64,000 bases of DNA from Qipengyuania xiamenensis (GCF_019711495.1 NZ_JAIGNM010000002.1:124001-188000); one strand, 5' to 3'; counted from the first letter of the stretch, positions 1 to 10,213 are shown. Numbers and translations: made by a program. Notes: generated by a model not told the origin, from the letters alone.

Positions 1-1777
1 CTCTTACTTGCTGCAGGAACTGATCGACCTGGTTGCGCAAGACGGAAGCCTGCGCCTCGAGCGCGTCGGCGCTGCCCAGGACCTGCGATGCGGCAGCTCC
101 GGTGGCGAGGCTGGCTTCGCGCACCTGCACGATGCTCGACGACACTTCATCGGTTGAACGCGCCGCAAGATCGATGCTGCGCGCAAGGTCCTGACCTGCG
201 ACAGACTGCTGGTCGACTGCGCTGGCGATCGAGATGGCAGTCGTTTCGAGCTGCTTGATCTGGTCACCGATCGAACGCAGCGCGTTGACGCTGGCGCCGG
301 TGGAGTTCTGCATGTTGCGGATCTGGTCTGCGACTTCCTCGGTCGCACGGCTGGTCTGCGCAGCCAGCTCCTTCACTTCGCTGGCCACGACCGCAAAGCC
401 GCGACCCGCTTCGCCGCCGCGTGCGGCCTCGATGCTGGCGTTGAGCGCAAGCAGGTTGGTGCGCTGGGCAATCGACTGGATCAGTTCGACGATCTGGCCG
501 ACCTGTTCCGCCGAAGCGGCGAGGGTGGAGATCGTCTCGTCTGCGCCTTCTGCATCGTCTGCAGCCTTGCGGGCGAGTTCTGCCGAGTGCGAGGCCTGAC
601 GGCTGATCTCGCCGATCGACATGGCGAATTCGTCCGATGCGGCCGCGGCTGCGGTGACGCCGCCTGAGGCCGTTTCCATCGACTGGCTGACAGCGCCGCT
701 CTGCTGGGTCGCCTGTTCTGCAGTCGCAGCCATGCTCGATGCAGTGGTGTTAAGCTGCGATGATGCAGCAGCAACGCCATTCACCACTTCGCCGACAGTC
801 GCTTCGAATGTTACGGCAAGGCGCTGCAACTCGGCCTTGCGCTCACCGCGCATGGCGTTCTGTTCGCTGGCCATCTCTTCGATCCGGAAAGCAGCTTCGC
901 GGAAAACATCCAGCGAACGGGCCAGATCGCCCAGTTCGTCCTTGCGCTGGAGAGCAGGGATGTGGACGTGCTTGTCGCCCTCGGCAAGCTGCTGCGAAAC
1001 GTCAGTCAGGCGGCCGACCGTCCGCGTGACGTCGCGTGCGATGATCTTGGTGGTCACGAGGATCAGGCCGATTCCTAGACCTGCCGCTGTGAAAAAGGCG
1101 ACGAAAAGCCACCCGATGACGGTGCGCGAATAGGCGTCGTGTTCGACAGCGTAGTCGATCAGGTCGGAGCGCAATTCCGTGCTCGCGTCGTTGAAGGCAT
1201 TGCCGTCAGCCACGGCTGCCAGCGAAATATCGCGCAGCTGTTCGCCGTCGGTCGCATTGCGCGAACGGTCGATGTCGCTCTCGAACGTTGTGAGCTGACC
1301 GCGGAGCGCTTCGATCGTTTCGAGATGCTCCGGCAGGTGAGTGCTCGCGATCGGTGCAAGATCATTGAGGTTGCGGCGGGCATTTTTCGCTGCCGTTCGG
1401 CCGCTCTCGAGCGCCTCGCGGTTTCCGCTCAGCGCATAGTGCTGAACCTCTACAACCGCGGTGGTCGCATTGACCTTCAGCTCGCTGGCAGACGCGATTG
1501 CGTCCGAAATTTCCATGCGATCCGAGCGCAGGTCGAGCGCCAGCCAGCCACCAATGAGGATGGACGCGAGGATCAGGACAACTGCGCCGATATTGGCGAG
1601 CGAGAGCGAACGCAGCTTCGAACCAAGCGACATGTCGGCAAAGAAGCCCAGCACGCCCTTGCGATACGCACCTTCGGAGGCATCGAACCGCGCTTCGGCT
1701 TCGAAGTCCGCGTCATGGTCTTGCAGGAGTATGGCGTTGGCCATCAGTTCGCTGGCGGCCCCGGTCGGCGCATTCAT
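1..1777 (-). CDS. methyl-accepting chemotaxis protein (3' end beyond window)
   Basis: Transmembrane chemoreceptor feeding CheA/CheW. 592 codons are visible and the frame is still open at the left edge. A cytoplasmic N-terminal stretch of about 58 residues precedes TM1 (about 59-82). A helical periplasmic region of about 135 residues follows, then TM2 (about 220-242), HAMP (about 243-296) and the signalling coiled coil. The conserved hairpin tip is clear ([20 protein letters not shown], then [11 protein letters not shown]). Its ATG overlaps the TGA of the upstream GGDEF/EAL gene (ATGA), so it is the last visible gene of the che operon. The C-terminus, where a CheR-docking pentapeptide might lie, is not in the window. 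The ligand cannot be told from the sequence. Confidence 0.93.
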   Translation of the reverse strand, partial: MNAPTGAASELMANAILLQDHDADFEAEARFDASEGAYRKGVLGFFADMSLGSKLRSLSLANIGAVVLILASILIGGWLALDLRSDRMEISDAIASASELKVNATTAVVEVQHYALSGNREALESGRTAAKNARRNLNDLAPIASTHLPEHLETIEALRGQLTTFESDIDRSRNATDGEQLRDISLAAVADGNAFNDASTELRSDLIDYAVEHDAYSRTVIGWLFVAFFTAAGLGIGLILVTTKIIARDVTRTVGRLTDVSQQLAEGDKHVHIPALQRKDELGDLARSLDVFREAAFRIEEMASEQNAMRGERKAELQRLAVTFEATVGEVVNGVAAASSQLNTTASSMAATAEQATQQSGAVSQSMETASGGVTAAAAASDEFAMSIGEISRQASHSAELARKAADDAEGADETISTLAASAEQVGQIVELIQSIAQRTNLLALNASIEAARGGEAGRGFAVVASEVKELAAQTSRATEEVADQIRNMQNSTGASVNALRSIGDQIKQLETTAISIASAVDQQSVAGQDLARSIDLAARSTDEVSSSIVQVREASLATGAAASQVLGSADALEAQASVLRNQVDQFLQQVR

Positions 1778-3312
1778 GCTACTTTGCTTCCCTCATCTGG
1801 ACGGTCGCCTTCCTTCGCGCCGTCATTGTTCTTTGCGAGTTGTTTCGTGATTTCATCGGCGGGCATGGCCTTGAAATAGAGCCAGCCCTGCATCTGGTCG
1901 CAGCCTGCCGAGCGGACCATCGCGGCCTGCTCTTCGGTTTCCACGCCCTCTGCCGTCACATCCATTTTCATCGCCCGCGCGACGGTGATGCTGGACAGCA
2001 TCATGGCGCGGCTGCCCTCGTCTTCGCTGGCCTGTGCCACGAGGCTGCGGTCGATCTTCAGCTTCTCGAAGCGGAATTGCCGCAGGAAGCCGATCGAGGC
2101 GTATCCCGTGCCGAAATCATCGAGTGCGACGCGAACTCCGAAGCCGCGGATGAGCGCGAGGCTGCGCTCGGCAACGACAGGATCGAGCACGAGGCACGTT
2201 TCGGTGATTTCCAGCTCGAGCCGTTCGGGCTCGAAGCCCGTTTCCTCGAGGATATGGCCCAGCTGGATCGGGAATTCCGGATTGCGCAGCTGGGCGGCGG
2301 AAATGTTCACCGACAGCGTGACGCCTTCCCACTGCTGGGCATCGCAACACGCTTGTCGCAGCACCCACAAACCGATCGGATTGATCAGTCCCGATTCCTC
2401 GGCCACCGGGATGAAAGCGCTTGGTCCGATGTCCTTGCCGTCCAGGCGGTCCCAGCGAAGCAGGGCTTCGACCGCCGTGATACGCTGGCTCCGGCTGTCG
2501 AGCAGCGGCTGGTAATGCAGGTGGAACTGCCCCAGCGCGAGCGCGGCGCGAAGCTCGTCTTCCAGTTCCTTGAGCTGTTCGCGGCTGCGATCGAAGGCTT
2601 CGTTGAACCAGGTGCAACGCATCTTGCCGCCGCGCTTCGACGCATACATCGCCACGTCGGACCGGCGAAGAAGCTCGGAGGAATCGATTTCCTGTCCGGG
2701 GATGCTACGCGCAAGCCCGATGCTTGCGCCAAGTGTAAGGCGACGGTCTTCGACCTTGATGGTTTTCGACATGCGTTCGATGACCCGGCGTGATTGCCCT
2801 TCGAGCAGGGTGCCGGCGAGCTGGCCCGACATGAGCACGGCAAACTCGTCGCCGTTCAGCCGGTAGACCCGTGCTTCCTCCCCGCAGATATCGGCGATGA
2901 TCGCACCGATCTGCTTGATCGCCGCATCGCCGAGGATGTGGCCATAGTGATCGTTGACGACCTTGAAGCCGTCTACATCGACCAGAGCCAGGGCGGTCTC
3001 GTGGTCCTTGGCAAATTCGTTTTGCAGATCACGGTGCAGTGCACGGCGATTGGGCAGGCCGGTCAGCGTGTCGTTGTTCGAAAGCCTGTCCAGCGCACGA
3101 AGATGGCGAATTCCCATAAGCGAGAATGCGATGATGCTCGCGAAGAAAGCGACCAGACCACCACCGAGAACTGCATTGAGAGAAACCGTGCCGGTCCGAG
3201 GTCCGACCACGCCCAGGACCGCAGTCGTGAGAACGATGCCGGCCAGCGCGGCGAGGGGCGCAAAAATTGCGAACCGCGTTTTGCGCTGCGTCTTGTCGGA
3301 CTGAACTCGCAC
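1774..3312 (-). CDS. membrane GGDEF/EAL protein (c-di-GMP turnover)
   Basis: 512 aa. Two N-terminal membrane helices (about 15-38 and 47-68) are followed by a GGDEF domain (about 78-235) and an EAL domain (about 255-495). The GGDEF signature is degenerate (RLNGDEF, N in the first position) and no RxxD inhibitory site precedes it, so cyclase activity is uncertain. The EAL domain keeps [36 protein letters not shown] and QGW, so phosphodiesterase activity is likely. I chose GTG at 3312 because AGGAG sits 6 nt upstream; a TTG three bases earlier is the alternative. It is placed between cheR and the MCP, with a 4-bp overlap to the MCP, which ties it to chemotaxis and motility. Confidence 0.9.
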   Translation of the reverse strand: MRVQSDKTQRKTRFAIFAPLAALAGIVLTTAVLGVVGPRTGTVSLNAVLGGGLVAFFASIIAFSLMGIRHLRALDRLSNNDTLTGLPNRRALHRDLQNEFAKDHETALALVDVDGFKVVNDHYGHILGDAAIKQIGAIIADICGEEARVYRLNGDEFAVLMSGQLAGTLLEGQSRRVIERMSKTIKVEDRRLTLGASIGLARSIPGQEIDSSELLRRSDVAMYASKRGGKMRCTWFNEAFDRSREQLKELEDELRAALALGQFHLHYQPLLDSRSQRITAVEALLRWDRLDGKDIGPSAFIPVAEESGLINPIGLWVLRQACCDAQQWEGVTLSVNISAAQLRNPEFPIQLGHILEETGFEPERLELEITETCLVLDPVVAERSLALIRGFGVRVALDDFGTGYASIGFLRQFRFEKLKIDRSLVAQASEDEGSRAMMLSSITVARAMKMDVTAEGVETEEQAAMVRSAGCDQMQGWLYFKAMPADEITKQLAKNNDGAKEGDRPDEGSKVA

Positions 3313-3456
3313 CAAAAACTCCTCGGCAGCCGACAGTCGTGCCGGGCTTCCAATCGCTAACGGGCATTCGCTAAAGAACGGTAAACCGAAATTTTACCTT
3401 GAAGGACAAGGCAGGCTGCGGGTCTGCGCCTTGTTCCCCTTGCGTGCCCCGGGTCC

Positions 3457-4323
3457 TCAGGCGACCTTGGAGGTCGCGCTACTGAGTATGGATGAAACAC
3501 CGCCAACGGCCTTGGGCGAGTACATCGCCGAACCACAGGCAGCCGGTTCGAATTTGTCGGTCTGGCCAACCACGGTTTCGCCCGCGCCGAGCATGAGGAG
3601 GCCATCGGGCGCCGTGGCGCTGGCGAGCCGGTCGAATGCCTGGCGGCGGGTGTCCGGATCGAAATAGAGCAGGACGTTGCGGCACAGCACGAGGTCGAAA
3701 CGGCCCGGCATCGGCGGGTAGTCGAGGATGTTCTGCTGCTCGAAACGCGTCATTTCGAGGACCTTGTCCGCGACCTTCCAGCCCTGCTTGGTTTCGGTGA
3801 AGAAATTCAGCATCTGCGCCACGGAAATGCCGCGCTGGATCTCGAACTGCGAGTAAGTGCCCGTGCGCGCCTGGGCGATCGCCTTGCCCGAAACATCTGT
3901 GCCGAGGATGTCGATCTTCCAGTCCTGCCAGCGCCCCGGCTGCTCGGCGAGCGTCATCGCAAGGCTGAGCACTTCCTGTCCGGTCGAACAGCCGGCCGAC
4001 CAGATCGAAATCCGCTTGCTGTCGGCGCGCTTGCGCTGGAGTTCGGGCAGGACCGTGTTCGCGAGCGTCGCGAAATAGGCATGGTCGCGGAAGAAATAGG
4101 TCTCGTTATTGAGCATCGCCTCGACCACGCGGGTCGCAAGCTGGTGCTCACCGGGACGTTCCAGCATGCAGGCGAGCTGGTCGACATTCTGGATGCCGAA
4201 CTCGCGGAAAAGGCCGGAAAGAGCAGTCGAGATGCGCCAGCGGCGGCTCTCGCTCAGGGTCTGTCCGGTACGCGATTCAAGCAGGTCGGCAATAATCTTG
4301 TGAGAGGCGTCTTCTACCGCCAT
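3457..4323 (-). CDS. cheR: chemotaxis protein methyltransferase CheR
   Basis: 288 aa, the usual size. It transfers methyl groups from S-adenosylmethionine to glutamates of chemoreceptors. An N-terminal helical domain with FFRDHAYF (the usual T-x-FFR region reads NNETYFFRD) is followed by the SAM-binding domain: SAGCSTGQEVLSLAM, then LGTDVSGKAIAQAR, and the CRNVLLYFD motif. The start overlaps the end of cheB by 10 bp, so the two adaptation enzymes are translationally coupled. The gap of 144 bp to the next gene (3313-3456) shows no clear terminator. Confidence 0.94.
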   Translation of the reverse strand: MAVEDASHKIIADLLESRTGQTLSESRRWRISTALSGLFREFGIQNVDQLACMLERPGEHQLATRVVEAMLNNETYFFRDHAYFATLANTVLPELQRKRADSKRISIWSAGCSTGQEVLSLAMTLAEQPGRWQDWKIDILGTDVSGKAIAQARTGTYSQFEIQRGISVAQMLNFFTETKQGWKVADKVLEMTRFEQQNILDYPPMPGRFDLVLCRNVLLYFDPDTRRQAFDRLASATAPDGLLMLGAGETVVGQTDKFEPAACGSAMYSPKAVGGVSSILSSATSKVA

Positions 4324-5408
4324 GCATCAGCTCCCACGCTGGAAAGGACTTTGTCCGCAAGCTCTGCGGGAGGAAGAACGGCAGTCGCGAGACCGCGTTC
4401 GGTGATGTCGCGCGGCATGCCCCAGACGGCGCAGCTATCCGCGTTCTGTGCGTAGACCGAACCGCCCGCATCGATGATAGCATCGGCGCCGTCGGTTCCG
4501 TCGCGGCCCATGCCCGACAGGAGGACGCCTGCGACATGGCCGTCGTAAGCTTCTGCCAGCGTTTCGAACATCGGATCGACCGATGGTGTGCAGCCGCTCT
4601 TCACCGGATTGTAGGCAAGGCCGGTGAGATAGCGCCCGGCTGTCTTGCGAACGACCATGTGGCCGTGACCCGGCGCGATGACGATCTGACCACGGCGGAT
4701 CTCGACGCCTTCATCCGCGAGAACCGCTTCGCGGTCCGATGCCATTTCCATCTGCTTGGCAAATACCGGGATGAAGCTGGCAGGCAGGTGCTGCGTGATG
4801 AGTATCGGCAGATCGAAATTCTTCGGGACCTGGCGCAGGAACAGGTTGAGCGCGTGGATACCGCCGGTCGATGCGCCGATGGCGATGACCTGCGGACGCT
4901 TACCGGCGCGGCGCTTTGCGGGTTCGGGCGCACTGCGCTTGGGCAGTTCGTGCGGAGCAAGGCCCGCAAGTGCGCGGATCTTCCCGATCAGCTGGTCGCG
5001 ATAGTCGTCATTGAAACCGCCAGGGCGCGGCTTGAGCATGGTGTCGGCGGCGCCCATGCGAAGCGCCTCGACCGTGTGCTCGGCACCTTCCGCGGTCAGC
5101 GAAGAAATCACCAGGACCTTGGTTTCCGGCGATTGCTGCTGGATCTTCGGTAGCGCTTCGAGTCCGCCCATGCCGGGCATTTCGAGGTCGAGCAGCATCA
5201 CGTCTACGCGATGGTTGCGCAACTCGTTGAGCCCGGCTTCGGCCGTGCTGGCGCTGGCGACAATATCCATGCCACCGGCACGCTGCAGCATGCGCGTGAA
5301 CACCGTGCGCACGGTCAACGAATCGTCGACCAGCATGACGCGCACGGTACCTGCGGCAGGCTTGCGTTGTGACGCCTCTGATCTGTCTGAGCGGAGCGCG
5401 GTCACCAC
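4314..5408 (-). CDS. cheB: chemotaxis response regulator protein-glutamate methylesterase CheB
   Basis: 364 aa. It removes methyl groups from chemoreceptors when phosphorylated by CheA. The receiver domain (about 23-145) has VDDS and the phospho-acceptor Asp74 in LLDLEMPGM. The methylesterase domain (about 175-360) has the catalytic Ser in GASTGG, His in TQHLP and Asp in GMGRDGTDG. A much longer open frame exists upstream, but it runs through cheY. I chose GTG at 5408 because GGAGG lies 8 nt before it; a second GTG follows directly at 5405. It starts 17 bp after cheY stops. Confidence 0.93.
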   Translation of the reverse strand: MVTALRSDRSEASQRKPAAGTVRVMLVDDSLTVRTVFTRMLQRAGGMDIVASASTAEAGLNELRNHRVDVMLLDLEMPGMGGLEALPKIQQQSPETKVLVISSLTAEGAEHTVEALRMGAADTMLKPRPGGFNDDYRDQLIGKIRALAGLAPHELPKRSAPEPAKRRAGKRPQVIAIGASTGGIHALNLFLRQVPKNFDLPILITQHLPASFIPVFAKQMEMASDREAVLADEGVEIRRGQIVIAPGHGHMVVRKTAGRYLTGLAYNPVKSGCTPSVDPMFETLAEAYDGHVAGVLLSGMGRDGTDGADAIIDAGGSVYAQNADSCAVWGMPRDITERGLATAVLPPAELADKVLSSVGADAWR

Positions 5409-5425
5409 GGCTCTGACCCTCCGGT

Positions 5426-5791
5426 TCAGGCCATGCCGACGAGCTGAAGCTTGATCTGCAGCGTTTCGTGGTCGAACGGCTTCATGACGTATTCGTCGGC
5501 ACCGGCGCTGATCGCTTCGCGGATGTGCGCAACGTCGTTTTCGGTGGTGCAGAAGACGACCTTCGGCTTGTCGCCGCCATCGCGCTGGCGCAGCTGGGTG
5601 ATGAACTCGATGCCGGTCATGACGGGCATATTCCAGTCCAGCAGCACAACGTCGGGCATGTTTTCCATGCACTTGTTGAGGCCTTCCTGGCCGTTTTCGG
5701 CTTCGTCGACCGAGAAGCCGAGAGTTTCGAGAATATGACGCGAAACCTTACGGATAACGCGCGAATCATCGACGATAAGACAGGTTTTCAT
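5426..5791 (-). CDS. cheY: chemotaxis response regulator CheY
   Basis: 121 aa, a single receiver domain. Phosphorylated by CheA, it would carry the signal to the flagellar motor. VDDS supplies the acidic pocket, Asp52 (LLDWNMPVMTG) is the acceptor, Thr82 or Thr83 (FCTTEND) the switch residue, and Lys104 (VMKPF) the conserved lysine. It lies 55 bp after cheW and 17 bp before cheB. A sink or alternative-output role cannot be excluded because no other CheY of this type is visible in the window. Confidence 0.93.
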   Translation of the reverse strand: MKTCLIVDDSRVIRKVSRHILETLGFSVDEAENGQEGLNKCMENMPDVVLLDWNMPVMTGIEFITQLRQRDGGDKPKVVFCTTENDVAHIREAISAGADEYVMKPFDHETLQIKLQLVGMA

Positions 5792-5846
5792 TGGAACGAT
5801 CCCTTCACTTGCCAGACCGTCATAACGGCAGGCGGTAACTTTTCGC

Positions 5847-6281
5847 TTAAGCTGCGGCCGCTATCGGCCCCGATACGAGTTGCGGAATATCTACGAGGAG
5901 CGCTGGACCGCCGTCGGTCTCGACCATGCCCCTGGCGGCGCGCTGCCAGCCGTCGCCGAAACCGCCCGGAACCGCGACCGGTTCGCTGCGGGCTTCGCCC
6001 ACGTCATGCGCCTCGTCGACCATAATCGCGTAGAGATGGCCTTCGACTTCCACCACGGCGGCGCGCTGGTCGCGCGACACGCAAGGCTGGTCGATGCCGA
6101 GCGCGAGCGAGCTGTCGATCACGGTCAGCGCCTGGCTACGCAATGCGGTCAGGCCGCAGATGAAGTCGGGCGTGCCGGGGATCGGGGTGATGTTTTCCAC
6201 CTCGATGACCGACTGGACGGCGACTGCGGGGATCGCCGCGCGGCGTCCGGCAATCGTGCACATCAGAAGCAATTCGTTCAT
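5847..6281 (-). CDS. cheW: chemotaxis adaptor protein CheW
   Basis: 144 aa. The scaffold protein links the chemoreceptor tips to the CheA kinase. The whole protein is one CheW-like SH3-type domain (IPAVAVQSVIEVENITPIPG, then FICGLTALRSQALTVIDSS). Its ATG overlaps the TGA of cheA (ATGA). It is shorter and more divergent than enterobacterial CheW, but position and fold signature agree. Confidence 0.88.
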   Translation of the reverse strand: MNELLLMCTIAGRRAAIPAVAVQSVIEVENITPIPGTPDFICGLTALRSQALTVIDSSLALGIDQPCVSRDQRAAVVEVEGHLYAIMVDEAHDVGEARSEPVAVPGGFGDGWQRAARGMVETDGGPALLVDIPQLVSGPIAAAA

Positions 6282-8674
6282 GCCGCCCTCCCGGTGCGGA
6301 TACGCTTGAGCGCTGCGAGCAGGCCGTCGCGGTCGTAGCGGTAGATGGTGTCGTCGCCGGACTCTTCCGGATCAGGGCGCAGACGGATGGTCTCGCGGGC
6401 GACGCCCTTGGCGCCGTCGGTATCTTCGGCGAGCGCGATGGCGAGATCTGCTTCGCCTTCGTCCTCATCGCTAGCGATCCGGTATCCTGCTGCCGAGACC
6501 AGCGGTTCGAGAATGGTGCGGGCCCATTCGCTGTCCGAAGGGATGCGGCAGGTAAGCGTGTGATCTACTTTCCGCGCTGCCTTGTAGCGCGAGAAGACCG
6601 CATGACCGTCGAGCAGCGGGATCGGCTTGCCGCCGATCAGCGTGACGCCTTCGATATTGCGGTCAGCTTCGCTGGGCACGACATCGTCGGTGACATCGGC
6701 TGCGTCGAGGACTTCACGAACGGCATAGACCAGTTCGTTCTCGCCATCAGACAGACGCAGCAGGCGGCAGCGCTCTTCGGGCAACTCGCCCGTGTCGTGG
6801 CCGGCCAGCGTCAGGATCTCGCCGTCGATGATCGCCTGGGCGCGGTCGCCCTCGATGTCGATGGCGTCGCGCGAGATCGTGTCGATGCGGCGAACCAGTT
6901 CGAGGCGAACTGCGCGGTGGCGTCCATCGAGACCTGCGAAGAGCATGACCGGAACGGCCTTCTTCGCTTCGACTTCCTTCTCGCGCTCGACCGGAGCGGC
7001 CTTGGCGCGGACGCCGCCAGCCATGCCGCGCATCTGTGCGATGCTGGGCAGGTCGATCAGCATCATCGGACGGCCATCGTCGAGCAGCGTCGTGCCGGCG
7101 TAGAGGCGCGTTTCCATGATCGCCGGTGCGATCGGCTTCACCACCACGTCCTCGTGATCGAACACGCGGTCTACGGCGAGGGCGAAGACATCGTCGCTGG
7201 CGAGGCGAACGAGGATGAGCGTCTTGCTCTCCCATTCGCAATTGTCGTTGGTCTCGCTGCCGAGCACTTCGCCAAGCGAGAGGCAGGGAACGCGCTTGTC
7301 GCGGAAAGTGACGAGGCGGCGGTCGCCGGCCTGCGCGAACTCTACATGGCTCGAGTTGCCGAAGACGATTTCCTCGACGTAGCTGCGCGGTATTGCATAG
7401 CGCTGGTCGCCCGAGCCCACTGTCAGGGCCGCGATGATCGACAGGGTCAGCGGCAGCTTGAGGTGGAAGCTGGTGCCTTCGCCCGGCTTGCTGGTCACTT
7501 CGATCGAACCGCCGACGCGCTCGATATTGGATCGCACCACGTCCATGCCGACGCCGCGACCGGAAACCGAGCTGACTTCCTCTGCGGTGGAAAGGCCCGG
7601 TTCGAAGATCAGGTTCTGCTTCTGACCTTCCGACATCGCGTCGAGTTCGGAGCGCGAGTAGAGGCCGTTGGCGAGCGCCTTTGCAGCAACCTTCTCGACA
7701 TTGATGCCGCCACCGTCATCGGTGATGACGAGGCTGATCTGGTTGCCCGACTGGCGGGCGGCGAATTTCAGCATGCCGATTTCGCGCTTGCCGTTCTTGA
7801 GGCGCTGCGCGGGCGTTTCGACACCGTGATCGATGGCGTTGCGGATGATGTGGGTCAGCGGGTCGCGGACCATTTCGATCATCTCGCGGTCGAGTTCGAC
7901 CTCGCTGCCCTCGAAGTCGACCATGACCTGCTTGCCCAGTTCGTTGGACAGGTCGCGGACGAGGCGTGGAAGCGAGGAGAAGAGATGCTCGAGGCGCTGC
8001 ATGCGCATGCGGGTGATCGAGGTGCGAACATCGGCGAGAATGGCCGAGAGGCGCTCGAAAGGGCCGTCGATGGTCGGCTGTTCACCGGCTTCGCGCAGAC
8101 GGCGGGCAAGGTCGTTGCGCGCCAGCACCATGTCGGAAACGCCCTTCATCACCTCGTCGAGCAGGTCGACGGGAAGGCGGATCGAACGCTGCACGCCCTG
8201 ACGCGGTGCGGCTTTCTGGGTGTCGCTGCCGTCGTCGGCCTTGGCAGCCTCTGCGGACCGCGTTTCGAGATCGGAGATTTCGATATCGCTCTGGACCTCG
8301 ACTTCACCATCGGGGTTGAGCGCGGCAATCAGCGCGTCGTCACCACCTTCGCCCAGATCCTCGCCCGCTTCGATCGCGTCGGTCATTTCCGAAATGCGGT
8401 CGATGATGGCGAGAACTGCGGTCACCAGGGCGCTGTCGGGTTCGCGCCGACCGGCGCGGCATTCCGCCAGCGCGTCTTCTGCCGCGTGGCTCAGCTTTTC
8501 GAGACGGGGGAAGTCGAAAAAGCCGCAATTGCCCTTCACCGTATGGACGAAGCGGAAGATGGTGTCGATTCTCGCCTTGTCGGACGGATCGGCTTCCCAT
8601 GCGACCAGTTCGCTGCCGGATTGCTCCAGCATTTCACGGGTTTCGGCGACAAAGTCGGCCAGCAGTTCATCCAT
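6278..8674 (-). CDS. cheA: chemotaxis histidine kinase CheA
   Basis: 798 aa. HPt domain with the phospho-site His44 (RFVHTVKGNC); linker without a recognisable P2 domain; dimerisation domain (about 165-230); HATPase domain with the N box HIIRNAIDHGVE and glycine boxes DDGGGIN and GRGVGMDVV; a first CheW-like domain (about 415-545). A second CheW-like segment (about 565-690) then follows, and a tail of about 100 residues that looks like a receiver without its acidic pocket. The extra C-terminal part makes it longer than a standard CheA. It is the first gene of the che operon, and a CtrA-type half-site lies 46 bp upstream of the ATG. Confidence 0.93.
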   Translation of the reverse strand: MDELLADFVAETREMLEQSGSELVAWEADPSDKARIDTIFRFVHTVKGNCGFFDFPRLEKLSHAAEDALAECRAGRREPDSALVTAVLAIIDRISEMTDAIEAGEDLGEGGDDALIAALNPDGEVEVQSDIEISDLETRSAEAAKADDGSDTQKAAPRQGVQRSIRLPVDLLDEVMKGVSDMVLARNDLARRLREAGEQPTIDGPFERLSAILADVRTSITRMRMQRLEHLFSSLPRLVRDLSNELGKQVMVDFEGSEVELDREMIEMVRDPLTHIIRNAIDHGVETPAQRLKNGKREIGMLKFAARQSGNQISLVITDDGGGINVEKVAAKALANGLYSRSELDAMSEGQKQNLIFEPGLSTAEEVSSVSGRGVGMDVVRSNIERVGGSIEVTSKPGEGTSFHLKLPLTLSIIAALTVGSGDQRYAIPRSYVEEIVFGNSSHVEFAQAGDRRLVTFRDKRVPCLSLGEVLGSETNDNCEWESKTLILVRLASDDVFALAVDRVFDHEDVVVKPIAPAIMETRLYAGTTLLDDGRPMMLIDLPSIAQMRGMAGGVRAKAAPVEREKEVEAKKAVPVMLFAGLDGRHRAVRLELVRRIDTISRDAIDIEGDRAQAIIDGEILTLAGHDTGELPEERCRLLRLSDGENELVYAVREVLDAADVTDDVVPSEADRNIEGVTLIGGKPIPLLDGHAVFSRYKAARKVDHTLTCRIPSDSEWARTILEPLVSAAGYRIASDEDEGEADLAIALAEDTDGAKGVARETIRLRPDPEESGDDTIYRYDRDGLLAALKRIRTGRAA

Positions 8675-8719
8675 CGGTCTTGGACCCCCAGTTCTCGTTA
8701 GGGTCCGCTATGGGGCAAG

Positions 8720-8727
8720 ATGGTTAA
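8720..8727 (-). promoter_or_regulatory. CtrA-type half-site TTAACCAT upstream of cheA
   Basis: On the minus strand the sequence reads TTAACCAT, the half-site motif described for CtrA in Caulobacter and relatives. It ends 46 bp before the cheA ATG and overlaps the stop codon of the MATE gene. Control of motility genes by CtrA is well established in alphaproteobacteria. Binding here is inferred from the 8-mer only. Confidence 0.45.
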
Positions 8728-10091
8728 CGTTTCGTTTGGCCTGACCCGGCGCTTTGCGGGCCACTCTTGAGGACCCACCAGACAACCAGCGCCGCCAGCG
8801 CCCCGCCGGCAAGGTTCGCGACCAGTTCGGCGCCGTAGATCGCATCGGCGCCCCAGGCGCCGCGAAGCAGCCAGCCAAACGGCAGCATGACTAGGAACAC
8901 GCGCGCCGCGCTCTGGGCGAGGGCGAAGGGCGCGCGATCGACTGCATTGAGCGCGCCATTGGCCGTGATCAGGAGGCCGAAGCCGGCATAGCCCCAGACC
9001 GAGATTTCGAGGTAGCGAGAGAACTGCGCGATCACCGCTTCATCGTCGGTGAAGAAGTCCGCGAACCAGTCGCCGAACAGGAACAGCACGAGTGCGGTCG
9101 TAATGCCGTATCCGACGCAGAAGAGACCGGCCCAGTACATCGCCCGGCGCGAGCGGTCGGCACGGTTCGCACCCCAGTTCTGCCCGACGATCGCACCGAT
9201 CGACCCGGAAAGGGCGAGCAGGGGAACGACGGCAAAGCTTTGCAGGCGGCCCGCTGCGCCAAAGCCCGCAACGGCGTCTTCGCCCTGGCTGGCAAGCAGG
9301 GCGGTGAGGACCGAAAGGCCGATGGGATTGATCGCGTTGGAGAAGGCCGCGGGTCCAGCGACGCCGATGATTGCCTTGCTTGACGCGCCCAGATCGCATT
9401 CCCGGATCAGGGTGGGGTGGATGGCTATACTCGTCCGGCGGATGAAGAAGAGTGCGACGAGGATCGCGACCAGGAATCCTGCAATCGTCGCATAGGCCGC
9501 CCCGGCGACACCGAAGCCGTCGAAGCCGAAAGCGCCCGTGATCAGGATCGGGTCGAGTATCCAGTTGACCACCGAATAGGTGATCGAGATCATGGATACG
9601 TAACGCGCTTCACCCTGCCCGCGGAGCACACCCTGCAGGCCCATCTGTGTGAGCAGCACCGGCATGCCGAGCGAATAGGGCTGCATGTAGTCGCGGATCA
9701 GCGGCAGCAGTTCGTCGCTGGCCTGCATCAGGCGGAACAGCGGATCGAGCAGGAGGAAAAGGGCGAAGCCCAGAATGACGCCGATCGTCAGGGCGAAGAC
9801 GACGCCGAAGTTCGCGCGCCGCTCGGCGCGTGCCTCGTCGCCTTCGCCAAGCGCGCGGGCAATCACCGAGTTGATACCGACCATGACACCGACGCCGAGG
9901 CTGGAGAGCGCGATGGTGATCGGAAAGATGAAGCTGACTGCGGCCAGTTCGGCCGAGCCCAGCTGGCCGATGAAGTATGCGTCGATCAGGCCGACCGACA
10001 TGATTGCCGCGACCCCGATGATCATCGGTAGCGTCTGGGTGACGAGATGGCCGCGGATGCTGCCCTTGGTCAGTTTGGCCGTCTCGCTCAT
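8724..10091 (-). CDS. MATE family efflux transporter
   Basis: 455 aa, the usual MATE length, with about 12 hydrophobic helices in two homologous halves. Such proteins export cationic drugs or metabolites against Na+ or H+. Typical features are the N-terminal GSIRGHLVTQTLPMIIGVAA and the internal repeat around KAIIGVAGPAAFSNAINPIG. The stop codon lies 50 bp from the cheA start on the same strand, so transcription could read into the che operon, but no functional link is apparent. The substrate is unknown. Confidence 0.9.
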   Translation of the reverse strand: MSETAKLTKGSIRGHLVTQTLPMIIGVAAIMSVGLIDAYFIGQLGSAELAAVSFIFPITIALSSLGVGVMVGINSVIARALGEGDEARAERRANFGVVFALTIGVILGFALFLLLDPLFRLMQASDELLPLIRDYMQPYSLGMPVLLTQMGLQGVLRGQGEARYVSMISITYSVVNWILDPILITGAFGFDGFGVAGAAYATIAGFLVAILVALFFIRRTSIAIHPTLIRECDLGASSKAIIGVAGPAAFSNAINPIGLSVLTALLASQGEDAVAGFGAAGRLQSFAVVPLLALSGSIGAIVGQNWGANRADRSRRAMYWAGLFCVGYGITTALVLFLFGDWFADFFTDDEAVIAQFSRYLEISVWGYAGFGLLITANGALNAVDRAPFALAQSAARVFLVMLPFGWLLRGAWGADAIYGAELVANLAGGALAALVVWWVLKSGPQSAGSGQTKR

Positions 10092-10213
10092 GCAAATGCG
10101 GCGCTAGCGGGGCAAGACGCGCTTGGAAAGCGTCATGTTGCTTCGTACTCCTTGCCGCACAGGGGGCGCTCGTGCGATAGAGGTTGCAAATAGAGACCCA
10201 AGGAGAGATCGCC

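Noticed and set aside
4314-5672. Long form of CheB starting inside cheY
   Set aside because: The extra N-terminal residues are an out-of-frame reading of cheY; GTG at 5408 has a proper ribosome site.
6560-8701. Open frame of 713 codons antisense to cheA
   Set aside because: It mirrors the codon pattern of a GC-rich gene; the cheA product on the other strand has all family motifs, and this translation shows none.
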